This document shows positions 25,390 through 45,884 of a DNA stretch of 64,000 bases, one piece after another. Source of the stretch: Desmodus rotundus (taxonomy: Eukaryota > Chordata > Mammalia > Chiroptera > Phyllostomidae); assembly GCF_022682495.2 (NCBI RefSeq), contig NC_071396.1:22193735-22257734 (forward strand), written 5' to 3'. Within the stretch, counting starts at the first letter, position 1, and every line of letters begins with the position of its first letter. The translations under genes and the position numbers were made by a program. The notes under the pieces are model-generated. The model was not told the origin of the DNA, ran no database searches, and saw nothing but the letters and a program-made list of their open reading frames with translations.

Positions 25390-27425
25390 TAGCCACCCAC
25401 TTCTTGCTGTGTCCTCACTTGGAGGATGGGGCAAGAATATCTCCAGAGCCTCTTACCAAAGTGTAAGACACTAATCCGTTGGTAAGGGCTCCACCCTCAC
25501 GGCCTGAGTACCTCCCAGAGGCCCTACTTTAAATACCATTATTTTTGGGCATTAAGATTTCCACAGGTGGCTCGCTCGGGTAGGGTTGAGGGGGAAGGAC
25601 CATAGCAGTATGCTTTCTCTTACACTGATCTTCATATAACTCTAGAATAAGGAAACTGCCTTCCCAGCCAAGGACCGTAGGTGCTCACTGTTGGTTACTT
25701 TTGATGTCCTTTTTCCTGTGCTTAATTTTTAAGATTTCATCATATTTCTACCAAATTTACTTTACCTATAAAAATACCTCACTGTAACTTAACTGTTTCC
25801 TGTATTTGTTATGCTCTTCCTGTTTGTTTTTTTTCCCTTCACTTTTTCAAATCACATCTGTCCTTTAAAGGGAAGCTTAGGTCTTAGGTATAGCTCAGCA
25901 TCTTGTCCTATTATTTTATTCCACACGAGTAGTTCCTTTTTCTAGAATTCTTTTAATTATCTGCTTATCATTTGTTTTGTGTGCCCGTTTTTTTTCTTTC
26001 CCTTTAAGTCCTTAAAGAGAGATACAATGCTCACCTTTTTTGTCGTGTGATGTGGTAGATATTCCATAAATACTTTTTAATGTTGTTAATGACTTCTTAA
26101 CTAACAAAGTGCTTAAGCAGGTAGAATCATTTGTAGAATGAGTTATTAATCGCTTTACCAAGAGATTAAGACAAGACAAAGGAAACTGAATATACTGAAA
26201 ATATTGTGAATAAGAGTACATTAGTCTTCTGCATATTAAAAACAAAGCAAACATGGCAATATCAGAGTCCCTTTTACCCAGATATGTTTAAAATATACCA
26301 GTACAACAAAATTACCAATTAAGAAATAGAGCATGAGTATCATTTAAGAACTGGAAAAGCTATGTTATATTTAAGGAACTTTAAATTTTGATCATCCATA
26401 ACTAAGGAAAACTTTGTTAAAGTATGAATTCTGGTTTTAAGCATAGTTGCTGCTCGATTTCATGAGACTTGCAGAAGTACCTTCTTACATTTCTAAAACC
26501 CCAGCTCGGGGAGTCTCAGCACATGCCTGAATGACTGAATGCAGTCCCACTGTATCAGTAGTAGGCCACACAGCTCTTTGCATGAATTTATGACCTCCCA
26601 CATTTTTGCCAGTTTCCTACAAAATTTCTCTTCCCCAAGAACCTCCGGGAGTGTGGCTCTGTAGGGTCTCCACATTTTCATCCCATTCTGGTTTTCCTGG
26701 GTGTGCCGAGGCTGTCTCCTCTTCATGTCTAGTTAGAGGGCCGGGGACTTCTCTGAGATTCTCTGAGGCCGAAAACCTCGGAGTGACTTACTCATCGGGT
26801 GAATGTGAGTTTTAAAAGTTAGCAATTATCATTTATCTTAATTATTAATTTAATTACTATGTGATAACTTTGTACTAATTCTTTGACACTAATACTTACC
26901 CACTGGCTTTAATACATAAATTGGAGAAGTAATAAAGAGTTCAAGAATAATTGGTAACCTTGAATATCTTTGTTTTTGTCATTTTCATAATTCTGAAATT
27001 TTTATTTTAATCGCCCAGTTGATTATTATGTACTACATCCCTAGAACATGTAAGTAATTTGGTGGTTTTTACTTTGGGCCTCCCTTCCACCTTCATGTTT
27101 AACACTCAGTAACCTTCTGAACTATATCTTCTTATCATCTGACCAATATAATCACTCTTCTGATTTGAAGAGGGGTTAGTCCCATGCTAATTCATCCTTT
27201 AGCTTTTTTTTTAGTCACTGACATTAAATAAGTTAAGGTTTGGAGCTGACCTAAATCATGCCTGTTCGCACTGGTACCCTCAGAGACGGTGTCAGACGGG
27301 GGTTGACCATGAGCCCAGCGGTGTGAGGCAGGTGTTCTGCCCTGAGCTCAGGGAGGGCAGTCCTCCCGTAGAGCAGACTGTCAATATGGATCAAGGTCAT
27401 GAAATTGGGCCTTGCCGTCCTTCTG
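25390..27425. other. Intronic sequence, no recognised feature
   Basis: About 2 kb without a repeat or exon that I can identify. Confidence 0.5.
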
Positions 27426-27427
27426 GC

Positions 27428-27685
27428 CTTTGGGGGGTTTTTTGGGGTTTTTTTTGTTTTTTTTCCCTTTTAATCCTGACCCAAGGATATGCTTAATGAT
27501 TTGGGAGAGACAGGAAGGGAGGGAAAAAGAGAGAGAGAGAAACATTGACTGGTTGCCTCTCACATGTGTACTGTGTGCTGGGGACTGACCCACAACCTAG
27601 ACATGTGCCCTGGCCAGGAATTGAACTTGTGACCTTCCGGTTTATGGGACGACACTCCAACCAACTCAGCCACACCAACCAGGGC
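27428..27685 (-). mobile_element. Diverged Ves SINE (antisense)
   Basis: GAGAGACAGGAAGGGAGGG tail, GAATTGAACTTGTGACC (B-box complement) and CAGCCACACCAACCAGGGC end. The T/G-rich start at 27428-27470 is unusual and may be an expanded tail. Confidence 0.85.
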
Positions 27686-27946
27686 ACAGCTCCTGACAGC
27701 TGAGTGTTCATAGCGGTGTTGCGCTCTGACCCCTCAGGGTCAGCTCCTCCTGCTGCTGTGGAGCAGGAGTCACAAGGCCTCTGGCGTTCACCGGTGCACC
27801 GTGTATTCTTTAAAATAGTGTCAACACAGAGTGTCTTTGACTCCTCTTATCTTCTAAATGTGATTTTATTAGAGAAGAATTTAAGTCAGAGTAGTCAAAA
27901 ATCAGCTTATAGATGATTTCTCTTTTAATTCAGACACAGACTTTAA

Positions 27947-35370
<7,424 letters not shown>

Positions 35371-37790
35371 ACTTGGATCCAGCAATACCCCACTTCACCT
35401 ACAATAAGTGTTGACGCTGTTTGTTAACTTGTGACTGCAAATGAATGGGATACAGAGAACTAGACAACCATTTGGCATTTTCACAAGGAAATAGAAACGA
35501 CGTTTTTGTGTTGCATCGGAAAGAAGATTTGACTGTGTGGCTTTGTACTGCATGAGTGACTCCGAACCTGTAATTGCTGTGGGAAGAATATAAGCTGTCA
35601 GCTGAAAACGGTATTTACACCTGGACATGAAATAAGTGCCCGACATAGAATTGTTTCATTCTCATATTTTGCCAGATCTGTCATCTAGCTGAGTTCATTT
35701 CATCTCTCCTTTTTTTATATAGTCAAGTTTGAATTTGAAGTAATTTTTGTATGATCAGGTACAATCTATCAAAACTTAATTGAGAAAAAAAGTTACAGTA
35801 TTATTCCCCAAAGTAGCATCAATCTATTTTTGTAAACCTCTTCGTACTATTAAATTTTGCCCTAAAAGACCGCTTATAATGATTGTTGCCAGTGACTGAT
35901 GATTACTTTAATTTTCTTTTTACCTAAAAGAAGGAGCACTTTAATTACCAGCTGAAAAACCGGATTGTTTTGTAGTCCTGTCTTACACTAATTCAAACTC
36001 TTAAAAATTGCTGCTGTTGTTTTTTTTGGCATTGTTAATAATGACACATAACAGTAAAACTATCACCATTTACTACCAGTAACTCTTAGTTTCGAATGTT
36101 TTGTAAGAAAAAATACACAGTAAGAAAAAAAGAATTTTATATTTTAAGTTAAATTAAAAATAAAAAACCTATAGTGACTGGCACTAGATGAACTTGAGGT
36201 GATCTTCAGCATCAAGTTCCTGAGATAAAGGGCTTCCCTAAGCTTTCCGGTGTGTCCTACAATTGTAGAAGGTCGCACCCCCATTCTTGAGACTTGCTCT
36301 GGCTTCCCAGCAGGTGGGTTGCATGTCCAGTTTTGCTGTTCTGTTTCCTACCCCTGTGACCCATCTGATCCGCAGCTCAGCACCGTGTTCCTGTTGGGTA
36401 GCATCCAGGGGAGACCAGGTGCATTGAGACTGACCTGTGTGACCACAGACTCGGTATGGTGACTCCTCAGGCCGCTGCTGAGGCGTTCTCCACACGTGAT
36501 GCTGGCCTCTTCATCAGTACTCAGAGATGTATGTTTAGCTTGAAAAAACAAATGAAGTGAAAGCAAGATAATTTAATTTTTATGTTCTATGAGTTTTCTT
36601 TTTTTACTTTTCAGAAAAAAAGGGAATGTTACAAAATCACACAAGGCCTCCCAGACTTGGTTGCTTACTGTCCGAGTTGGGACGGAGGTCTTAGACTTCA
36701 GTGTCCTAGGCAGAGCGCACAGGGTGCCACCCATGTGCTGCGGGTGTTCTGGGTGGAATGCCCACTTCCGTTCGCTGTCTGTGTCCTTGATCTTCTTTGC
36801 CAAAATAATGTGAGTGTACAGAAATACTTCTGTATATTTCAACTTACGGCAGTTTTAGCATTTGTATAGTTTGTATTCAATTAGAGACCTTTTCTATGGA
36901 AAGCTCAGTAATTTTTATTAAAAGATTGATATTGTTCATGTAAAACATGAAAAAAAATTAGTGAAACTGACAGTGTGGACCGAAGGTGGGATTAACCTTC
37001 AGTATTGCAATCTCACTTAGCAGAACTTGCAGGAGAAAACTAGAGTTAATGTTGTTTTTCCTTGCCCGTGTTCAGTTTTCTTCCACTTCCTCTCCTTGTT
37101 CCAGATAATCCAACCCAGCATCTCCACAGTAAGTGCCTCTGCCCGCCCACCCGGGAGCGCAAGCTGTCTCTGCCATCTGGCCCGCAGTGCAGTGCGCTGC
37201 GTTCGGCCCTGCTCAAAAGCGCTATCATTTTGAAATCTGGCACAAATGGCATTGTGTGGACGGGAGGTTTGTCTGGGTGCCGAGGTGTACAGCAGCAGCC
37301 GGTTAGTCTGGGGGCCCCGTGTCATTCAGGTGTCCCTTCTGCTCTGTGGGCTGTGCTGCCAGACAGGTCGTACGGTCTGTATTGTTTTAGTTTTGGAAGG
37401 GTTTGCGTAATCTCTTGGAGATCATTGTGAAAGGGTCGAGTCAGGATAGCCGTTTCTTTAATATCCGTTTAAAATCTGTTTGTTTCATGTTCGTGGGACT
37501 GTTAACTTGTCACCAAGCAGGACTCTCATTTAAAATAAAATTTAAAATTACTTGTGGCCTACATGTGTTTAATCCTGGTTAAAGATGAAGCTTCTAATGC
37601 TGTTTTTATTCAACACATTAACCAGCTGTAAAACACAGACCTTTTATAAACAGCAGGCAAAGAATTTCAGGGTTCGTATACAGACTATACAGTCATGTAA
37701 TTTGAAAAGCAGTGTTTCATTATGAAAGAGCTCTCGAGTTGCTTGTAAAGCTAATCTAATTAAAACGATGTATAAATGTTCTTGAAAAAC
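35371..37790 (+). other. EGLN1: EGLN1 3' UTR
   Basis: Inferred from the stop codon to a plausible cleavage site. ATTAAA at 37759-37764 and TATAAA at 37771-37776 are weak polyadenylation signals. The length of about 2.4 kb agrees with the long human 3' UTR. The stretch is free of young SINEs and LINEs, as expected for UTR, and contains several AU-rich segments. The exact end is uncertain. Confidence 0.6.
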
Positions 37791-38404
37791 TTATGGTTGT
37801 TATTTTCATCCGTCTTTTTTTGTTTTTTAATCCTTTATCATATGGGCCCTTCCATCAGATAATGGGCTTTTCTGTCACACATCTCTGCTTAGTCCTGAAC
37901 ATTTCCACTGCTTTTTATAAGCGGTAATGGGAAGGGCAGTAAACACGGGAGTCCAGCGGTGTGAGAGGCGCCCTGGAGGCGGTTGGACCGCCCTTGGAGT
38001 CCAGGAGCTCTGTTTGGATTCTCAGCATTTGGATTCCATCCCTTTTCACAGGGTTTTAAAAATTACTCTCCATGCTTTTGAGCCAGATCTGTGTCCCCCC
38101 TCTGCTGCAGAAAGGACAGGGGCATTAGACATTTATCTGTAACTGTCACTGCTGTCCTATGGCGTATACAAGAAAGTTCATTTGTGCGGTCATAGACTAA
38201 AATACATGCGCTCTTACAGTGTGAGATCAGTGTGCATGTTCATTTCTCTCTCATTAAATATTTTTTAGTGTGGTGTTTTAGTTGTTCTCCAGCCTGTGTG
38301 AGGGCATTTGGAAATTTGTGCTGAAATATAGTTGGGTGAATTAGAGGAGAGGGCAGATGAGGTAAAGACCAATTAAATTTGGCAGTGTGGTAAAAAGAGG
38401 AAAT

Positions 38405-38515
38405 CTGTTTACTCCTGGCTCCACCACCTGAATGTGTGACCATCGGAGCCTCCTTCCTCATCTGAAAGCAGGCGCAACAGCTCCAGTCTTCGGGAGTTGT
38501 GTGCAGCCCAAATGA
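38405..38515 (+). mobile_element. Degraded MIR (sense)
   Basis: CTGGCTCCACCACCTGAATG, GTGTGACCATCGG and CTCATCTGAAAGCAGG are spaced as in the MIR core. Confidence 0.55.
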
Positions 38516-38650
38516 AACGCAGGTACACTCGGTCCAAGGAAGGGGGCTGTGTTCCAGCCACAGACCATGGCGATGCACATTTACACCCAGTCTTCACTGC
38601 TTCAGGGACAGTTTTTTGGACATCAGAGGTCAGGGATCCATTTGCTTTTG

Positions 38651-38852
38651 TTTAAGATTTTATTTATTTTTAGAGAGAGGAGAAGGGAGGGAGAAAGAGA
38701 GGGGGAGAAACATCAATACGTGGTTGCCTCTCACACACCCCCTACTGGGGACCTGGCCTGCAACCCTGGCATGAGCCCTGACTGGGAATTGAACCAGTGA
38801 CCCTTTGTTTCTCAGTCCAGCACTCAATCCACTGAGCCACACCAGCCAGGGC
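38651..38852 (-). mobile_element. Ves SINE (antisense)
   Basis: Starts TTTAAGATTTTATTTATTTT, contains GGGAATTGAACCAGTGACCC, ends GAGCCACACCAGCCAGGGC. An 8-bp target duplication TGCTTTTG lies at both ends. Confidence 0.95.
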
Positions 38853-41299
38853 TGCTTTTGGTTTTAAGGCAGATTCTTTTCATGATTACCTGAAATATGG
38901 CCAAGTTCAAGGATGTACCATGGGGACAGGGCATGGCCTGGTGACCTGGAAGGCTTTTATAAATAGAGAACGCATTAGCAACTTCACAAGACAGGGGGAG
39001 CCTCCACAGCTGCAGGCAGCTAGCGCTCTTCTTTCTAATGGCTATTGCAGCTGAGCAGGGCAGGTCATAAAGGTCATGGGGAAAGGTCTCCTTTGCGTCG
39101 AGATGAAGACGACTTCTGCCAAAATTATTAATATTTCTATGGTGTTCTATAAAGTACCCTTCCATTTTTCTCAGAACACACAAAGCAGGCAGAGCCAACT
39201 TGACCTCCATTTATAATTAAAACAGGATCAGAGAAGTGGCTTTAAAAAACCATACAGACCACCTCGCCAGTTTGCATGTCGTCCTTGCACATGGGCCATG
39301 CTGATGTCTGTTGTCCCAAGTGATTCTTCAGGGCTTTGCCCCTGTCTAAAAAGCGCCAGCACATCACTGCGTCCTGACTGTTCAGCGGCTTTTCTCTCAC
39401 TTACCTCCGACACGGAAGATGAGCACGCAGGTCTCTTTCCAGCCCTCCCCCTCCATCCCGGCCACGTGTGTACAAGTGTCCACCACATCCCCTGACCTTC
39501 CTTATATAATTAGGTTGTAACTCAGGTTAATATGCACTTAGTCGTTAGACTGTATGAAGGTCAAAGCTGGAACAAGAGTAAACCACGGTGACTTGACTTC
39601 CACAATTTACGTTTCCTTTAATGTCTTGAGTCTTCATTTTATTCCCTGTGGCCTCTGACCTGCAGCTTTGTGCAGTGATTGCCTTTCGTGCTGGCTGCAC
39701 AGCTGTCTTCCTCAGACTCCCATCTCCATTATTCTGGGGTCCCCTCCCCAGTTGGAGCTGGACCCTGTGTTCCCAGGACCCACACTTTCTCTCTCTTGGT
39801 TTACTCCTTCCGTCTGGTGAAGCGTGCCTCTCAGCACTTTCTGTGAACGAGTACGTGGGGGGTGATTTCTCAAGACCCATGTCTTTGTTTTACTCTGAGT
39901 TTTAAATTAATCTGGAAACGATTTGCCTTCAGAAATTTGAAGGCCTTGCCTCGCTACTTCAAGGTTCCAGGGTGGATGCTGAGAATCTGAAGCCAGCCCT
40001 ACTCCTAGTTCTTTGTATGTAATCTGCTTTTTCCTGTGGGCGCTCACAGTTATTCTCTGTCCCCAGGGCTCTGGAGTCTTCCATTGTGCTTTGGTGTGTG
40101 CCTCTGCTTGCAGCCAGTATGTTGGGCACGTGGGCCGTAAATTCGCGCCCTACATTTGGGGACGTTTTCTTAAATTACTACATTATCTCTCCTCCGTTCA
40201 CTCTGCCCTTTCTGGAACATCTGCTGTTTGGAATCTGTTGCTTCTCTTCTAGTTACTATGTGTCTGTGTCCTTTATTTTGGAGACATCTATTTTTCAGTT
40301 CGCCCAGCAGGGGCTTCATGTTTGCTAAAGTGTTCTTCATCCAAGAGCTCTCTTTTTGATCTCTCAATTTTTAAAAAGTCTATACAACAGCCTGCTCCAC
40401 TTAACAGATACAGTATTTAACCTTTCTGTTTTACTTTTTGTCTTCCCACTGGACGTTTTCCTCACATGTCTGGTAATTCTTGCTTGCGGGTTCATATTTC
40501 CGGGGAGGTGCTTGGGCTTCCGGTTTCCCAGTAAATATTGGCGGCTGCCTAAATGGGAACCTCTTTCATAAAAGTCTCCCCAGCATCACACAGGAACAAA
40601 TCCACCTTTCACCTATGCCTGCAGCATAACGGAGACACAGAAAGAAGTTCTAGAGAAGTATGCATCTGAAGCTTAGAGCTGGGCCAGAACTGCGGTGAAG
40701 GCAGAGCCGGGGGGAAACTGCAGTGAAGGGACGAAGGCCTTGGGGGCCCAGCGGTGGGGGGACACACTGCTGAATCGGACACGGTGTATAGAGAAGAGAA
40801 AGTTGGAAAGCTCATGAGATTGCAGGGAACCTGTTGGGAACTGTACCCTTTCTCGGAGAGGGGAAGATGCCTCCTGGAGGAAAAAAAATGTGACACGCAG
40901 AGGGGACTCCAATTCCTCCCACCCCACGGAGAAAAGTGTGGTCTCAGAAACACTGTATTTCATTGTCCCGACAGAAGAGAACACTCTTGAGTCACAAACC
41001 CCAGAAGCCAGACACCCCTGTCCTTGCCTGCATAGAACCAACTGCATGTCCAAGGCTAAGAAAATGATGTCTTTCAGATGAGCAGAAAAGGAAGACATCT
41101 AGAAACACTACATAAGAAGGAAACAGTGAGAATCAGTTACAGTTCTGGAAAATTCTCTCATCAACCCCGGGCAGAGGAGGACTGGAACAATACCCAGTCT
41201 GGATTAAATGCCTTTAACAGAACTTGGCAGAAATAAAAAGTAACACCTGAAATTAGAAACTCAAAATCTCAGCAAAAAATTGGACCAAAAGAAAAAAAC

Positions 41300-41615
41300 T
41301 GAAGGGTTTTCTTAGGCTCCACCGAGGAAGAAATGCCAATCAGCCACAAAATTAGGCAGTACAGAGCTTTATTGGGGTTTGTGCACCAGAGCAAGGTTCC
41401 CCCGTCCACAGAACAGGGCCAGGGAAGTCGCGCCCAAGCAGGGAATATGGCGGGGTTTTATGCTCCAAATTCTGGTTGGCTCTTCATGGGGGCTAGGGAT
41501 TGGTCTGCTTGAACAAAGTGGCGATCTATCATTGGTGGTTCCCTGGTTTGACGTCAGCCGTCTCTTCCGGGTTGTAGTTCGGCTGCCATTTCATCCTACC
41601 CCGCCCATCCTGACA
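41300..41615 (-). mobile_element. Solo LTR of a class I-like endogenous retrovirus
   Basis: A 316-bp unit starts TG and ends CA on the minus strand. It is flanked by a perfect 5-bp duplication AAAAC (41295-41299 and 41616-41620). On the minus strand, a TATA-like CATAAAAC is at 41455-41462 and the polyadenylation signal AATAAA is at 41368-41373, in the order U3, R, U5. No internal retroviral genes flank it, so it is the product of LTR-LTR recombination. The class assignment is inference from size and signals. Confidence 0.85.
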
Positions 41616-42167
41616 AAAACAAACCCTCCAAAACCCTCAGGAAGCTGTGACAAAAGAGTTGATGTAACTCAGCAAAGAAATGGAAAATGACAAAATTATC
41701 TTAAATTAACATTAAATTATAAGGTACCCAAGAAAGAACAGATTTAACTGAAAATATACGAAGGGCATGAAAAAGTGTGAAAGCAGCCAGGAGTGCAGAG
41801 CAGAGTGAGATGGGACACGCATGCGCACTGTGAGCTTCCATAGTGCGGCACTACGCAGTGCTGAGGACGGGCAGTCAGCAGATGCACACCGACGTGGGTG
41901 ACTCAGATGTCAGGAGGCGAGACCTCGTTTTCTCGTGGATCCTGTGGAGGCAGCACTTTGCATGTCTGGTGTTGATGCAATTGAACGAGTAAGTGTGGGT
42001 GCGTCTTTATCAATGAGCTCCCGAAAACCATTTATGCATGTGTCTGCACATTTATATTATGTATCAAATTATTTTAAATGTGTACAAATACATGAAAGGA
42101 TTTGGTGAGGGGTCTTTTGTAAAAAACACCCTTCCTGTTTCTTTAGTGTGGATGCAGATTTTGATAG

Positions 42168-42456
42168 ACTGTTGGCCTTTGAACAATGCAGGGTAGGGAC
42201 GCCAATCCCCAGTCAAAAATGGCAGGTACTTGCCTCCCCCCAAACTTAACTACCAATAGCTCGTTGATTGGAAGCCTTACAGATAACAAACAGTTGATTA
42301 ACACGTATTTTGTATGTTACATGTCACATGCAGTATTCTTACAGTAGAGAAAAAAAAGTTCAAGAAAACCATGAGGAAAATACATGTACAGTATTTATCA
42401 GAAAAAATCCACATATAACTCTTCCCATGTTGTTCAAGGGTCAACTGTTTGGAGTT
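42168..42456. mobile_element. MER2/Tigger-type DNA element
   Basis: Left end TTGGCCTTTGAACAATGCAG and right end CATGTTGTTCAAGGGTCAAC form the terminal repeats. Inside are CCACATATAACTC and CAGTATTTATCAGAAAAAAT, typical of this group. Non-coding. Confidence 0.8.
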
Positions 42457-44075
42457 TGCAAGGAATGCTTATACTGTGACATGACTTGTGTCTTAAGAGT
42501 TACCCAGCTTGAAAACAAGCTTTGATTCTCTGGAGAACTGTGAAGAAGAGTCAGTGTTCCTTCAGGTGTTTTTGCAAAAGCAGATAACAGTGGAATTTGA
42601 GAAATGCCTAGCCATTTCATTCGCTCAGCACCTAGAACCTAAGAGGCTCCTCTTTGTGTATTGGACCTGTAGTGCTAGCCGAGGACGGGATGTGTGTCCT
42701 GGGAAGCTTTCAGACTGCTGCAGACGATACAGAGCCAGTGGTAGGGACACTGCAAGGAGGACGCTGTAATTTCAGGAATAGTGGAGAGCTGTGTAGGTCT
42801 TGCCTTGTCTGGAGACTTCCCGTTGGAAATTACCATGTTTTGCTCGGTGTGAGTCCTGGTTTCTTGCGTAAAACTTTTTGTGTTAGTGTTCAGGGTGCAA
42901 GGTGAAATAAAAACAAGTGTAGGGAGATGCAGGTGTCCTATGGGTGAGTCCTTGCTTGTCACAAGCACACACTCGTGGCTTGCTGTGTTCCCTCTCGCAG
43001 GACTTGAGATCGTAAGTTATCCCTTCTTTTTTGTGAATCAGAACTGGCAATGGTTGTTACAGTTGTGGGCAAGTTTTTCTCTTGTTCATTTGGATTTGCC
43101 CTGGGGTGTATCAGAGAAGTTTAATTTACCAAGAGCGCCACCTGCTGTTCAGTAAACAAGAGGGTGAGTCTTGCGGTGGGTTTAGCACCAGCACTGAACA
43201 AAAGGTAGTTTCTGTATCTCACTATACAATAGTGCCTACTTTAGTTATGATGTGGTTCCAGAATCACTTAAAAGAGGCTTCAACTTTTTATTTCCTGTGA
43301 TGAGGAAGCATATAATCATGTAACTTCTAATATTTTAGTGGAATGTTAGCAAAAAAAAAAAAGGCAAGAGCTAATCTCATCTCATCCTTTTCTGTTAATA
43401 TCACTTCCCTGGGCAACTTAATCTGTAGCAATTGTGTATTAGTTTCACTTCATTTGGTGGATATGCCGCTTGTCAACAACCACAACAGGAGCCTCAAGCA
43501 CAAAAATGAAGGCAGAGCAACTGGAAAGCATTGCCTCTCAGTAACGGTTAACCAGCTACAGAAAGAGCTTAGCTTTGTTCTTCCAGCAGCCCAACGAGAT
43601 ACAGCAGCTGATTCGCTTTGACATTCTAACCTACTTAAAAATCCTATCAGCTTTGAGAAAAGCATCACAACTTTGGAACAGTGGAACATTAAGAGTTGTT
43701 TTTTGTCCAGACAAAACACTAAATATATAGTTAGTTTTGCCAGGTAACATAGAACCTTGACTTTAAAAATTCAAAATAAAGTCTGCTCTCCATCTGCCCA
43801 AAATGAAGGGCCATAGTATTTAAAGATTGGCCCAGAATCATTAGCTCTGTGTTAGGGTAGACATTTGCTTTAAAAGGGAAAAAACTAAATCAATAGAACA
43901 AAAACTGTTTCTTCAATATAGCAAATGAATCAAATTTGGGAGTAACAGAATTATTAGTGTGCAAGTTTTCTCGAAAGATTTTAGATTGAAATGAAGGCTT
44001 ATTTCATTCCAAATTTAACTTGTTTTTTCTTCAGCTAACGTATTCCCATCGTCCCTTAAAACTGACCCAATTCTT

Positions 44076-44288
44076 GCCTGGACCAGTGTGGTTCAGTTGG
44101 TTGGGCGTTGCCCTGCAAAGTGAAAGGCCGCTGGTTCAGTTCCTGGTCAGGAACGTGCCTGGGTTGTGGGTTCAGTCCCGTCAGGGCACATACAAGAGGC
44201 AACCAATCGATGATTCTCTCACATAGATGTTTCTCTCCCTTTCTTCCTCCCTTCCCCTTTCTCTAAAATAAAATCTTAATTTCAGAAG
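44076..44288 (+). mobile_element. Ves SINE (sense)
   Basis: Starts GCCTGGACCAGTGTGGTTCA, B-box GCTGGTTCAGTTCC, tail CTAAAATAAAATC. Flanks AACTGACCCAATTCTT and AACTGACCAACTCTT are an imperfect target duplication. Confidence 0.93.
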
Positions 44289-44369
44289 AACTGACCAACT
44301 CTTGACTTTACACCTAAATATTTCTCCAGCCAACCTCTCCCCATCCTTGCCACTGCCTTTCTTCCTATG

Positions 44370-44930
44370 TTGCCCCCAGGGGATCCACCAAAACACTCCT
44401 CAAATGTTCTTGACTGGCTTACAACCTGTCTGATCCCCAGTGCACCTCCCCCACCTGAACCAACAGATGTGTATGATCAGGGACCACAGGAACTGGACCT
44501 GATAGGGTCTCAGCCCTCCAAAATCCTACTGAGCTACATCTGTCCTTCGTCTTTCTCCTCCTGCCATTTCACTTCACATTGTATACTCTTCCTTTGGAAC
44601 AGCTTAGTGCTCCCAGTAGAACGGGCTGGTCTGTTCCCACGCCTTTTCTGTGTTCCTTCTTTTTGCAAGGTCCTTTCCACCCTCAGCTGGCCCTAGAGCA
44701 GCTCAGATGTCATCTTCTCCAAGAAACATCTCCTGAAGCCCTGGGCTGTGCTGATTTGTCCTTACGTTGCCACAGCACCTAGCGGAAACCTGTGGTGGCA
44801 CTTACTTTGTTGAGGTTAATCTGTTTTGGGCTCCCTCCCCAGGTAGGCTGGAAAGCTACTCGAGGACATGGACCGTCTTATTTACATTGTAACCCCAGGA
44901 CCTTATACAATTTGGCTCAAAAACATTTAA
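44370..44930 (+). mobile_element. L2 LINE 3' part (sense)
   Basis: CTCAGATGTCATCTTCTCCAA, TCTCCTGAAGCCCTGGGC, CTACTCGAGGACATGGACC and a final CTCAAAAACATTTAACTG follow the L2 3' end. A Ves copy inserted at its terminus. Confidence 0.7.
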
Positions 44931-44934
44931 CTGC

Positions 44935-45136
44935 GCCCCGGCTGGTGTGGCTCACTTGGTTGAAGTGTCATCCGTGAACTGAAGGATCGCAGGTTCGATT
45001 CCCAGTCGGGGCACATGCCTGGGTTGCAGGAGAGGCAATCGATGTTTCTCTCTCGCATCGGTGTTTCTCTCTCCCCGCCCCTCCCTTCCCCTCTCTAGAA
45101 TCAGTAAGCATATCCTCAGGTGGGGATAAAAACGGC
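44935..45136 (+). mobile_element. Ves SINE (sense)
   Basis: Starts GCCCCGGCTGGTGTGGCTCA, has a strong B box GCAGGTTCGATTCCCAG. Flanks CATTTAACTGC and TGTTTAACTGC are a target duplication with minor divergence. Confidence 0.93.
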
Positions 45137-45289
45137 AATGTTTAACTGCATGTAATTTGTTAAACTGAATTAGAGAAAAAGTGTAACTGCATATATTCAA
45201 CATAATACATATTTTAGGTCATATATTTATTAAATACTATTTTTCAACTTCATACTTAAAAAACATCAAAACTTGCAACTCTCAGCCAG

Positions 45290-45835
45290 ACAGGCTAAAA
45301 TGACAAGGACTGAGGATGGCATTAACATGGACAGCTGCAGCAGGAGCAGGAGCTGGCAGTGCTCAGTAAGGCTAACCATAGATACGCCCTGGGACCCAGC
45401 AATCCACCCCTGAGTATAGGCCCCGGAGAAATGACGAGAATGTTCTTAGCAGCATTATTTGTAATAGCCAGCTCCAGCTGGAAATAATTCAAATGTCCCT
45501 TAATGTAACACGGGTATATAAACACTGGCATATTCACCCAAATCCTATGCTACACATACCAACAAAGCAGTACTTTAAGAAGTTCAAAAACGAGCTCAAC
45601 GGACCTGTGGCGACAGAGAAGAAAACGGTCACACTGGGGTTGTGGGGATTAGCAAGGCGGAGGCACCTGTGAGGACACCTTGGATGGCAACTGACAGTCA
45701 CACAGCTTCACAGTAAAGCTCTCCGCGCCTTCTGCACGGACGAGTCACAGTGCACCACGGTTAAGAAAAACGAACACCTGAGAACATGCCAGCGTGCTGG
45801 AGGTACAGCCACGACGCAGAAGTCACCAATAGAAG
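45290..45835 (+). mobile_element. Old L1 3' fragment (sense)
   Basis: AGCAGCATTATTTGTAATAGC, CAAATGTCCCTTAATG and TACCAACAAAGCAGTAC are degraded versions of the ORF2 terminal region. Confidence 0.65.
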
Positions 45836-45884
45836 TGCGGGTGTCCCTTTGCTAGAACATGAAAACAATTTTAAGTATGTCTAA

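Larger units (their letters stand above)
37791..45884. other. EGLN1-SPRTN intergenic region (tail to tail)
   Basis: About 8 kb between the inferred 3' ends. It contains MIR, Ves, L2, L1 and MER2-type copies and a solo LTR, listed separately. I recognise nothing in 38857-41290, 41625-42165 or 42460-44055. Confidence 0.7.

Noticed and set aside
40673..41098. 141-codon minus-strand frame in the intergenic region
   Set aside because: No domain, no homology I can recall, and a composition typical of non-coding sequence. Transcription evidence would be needed.
41300..41615. Possibility that the LTR belongs to an intact provirus
   Set aside because: Neither flank contains retroviral internal sequence, and both flanks carry the same short duplication, so it is a solo LTR.
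44076..44288. tRNA gene suggested by A- and B-box-like sequence
   Set aside because: The boxes belong to the tRNA-derived head of a Ves SINE with a tail and target duplication; no cloverleaf is formed.
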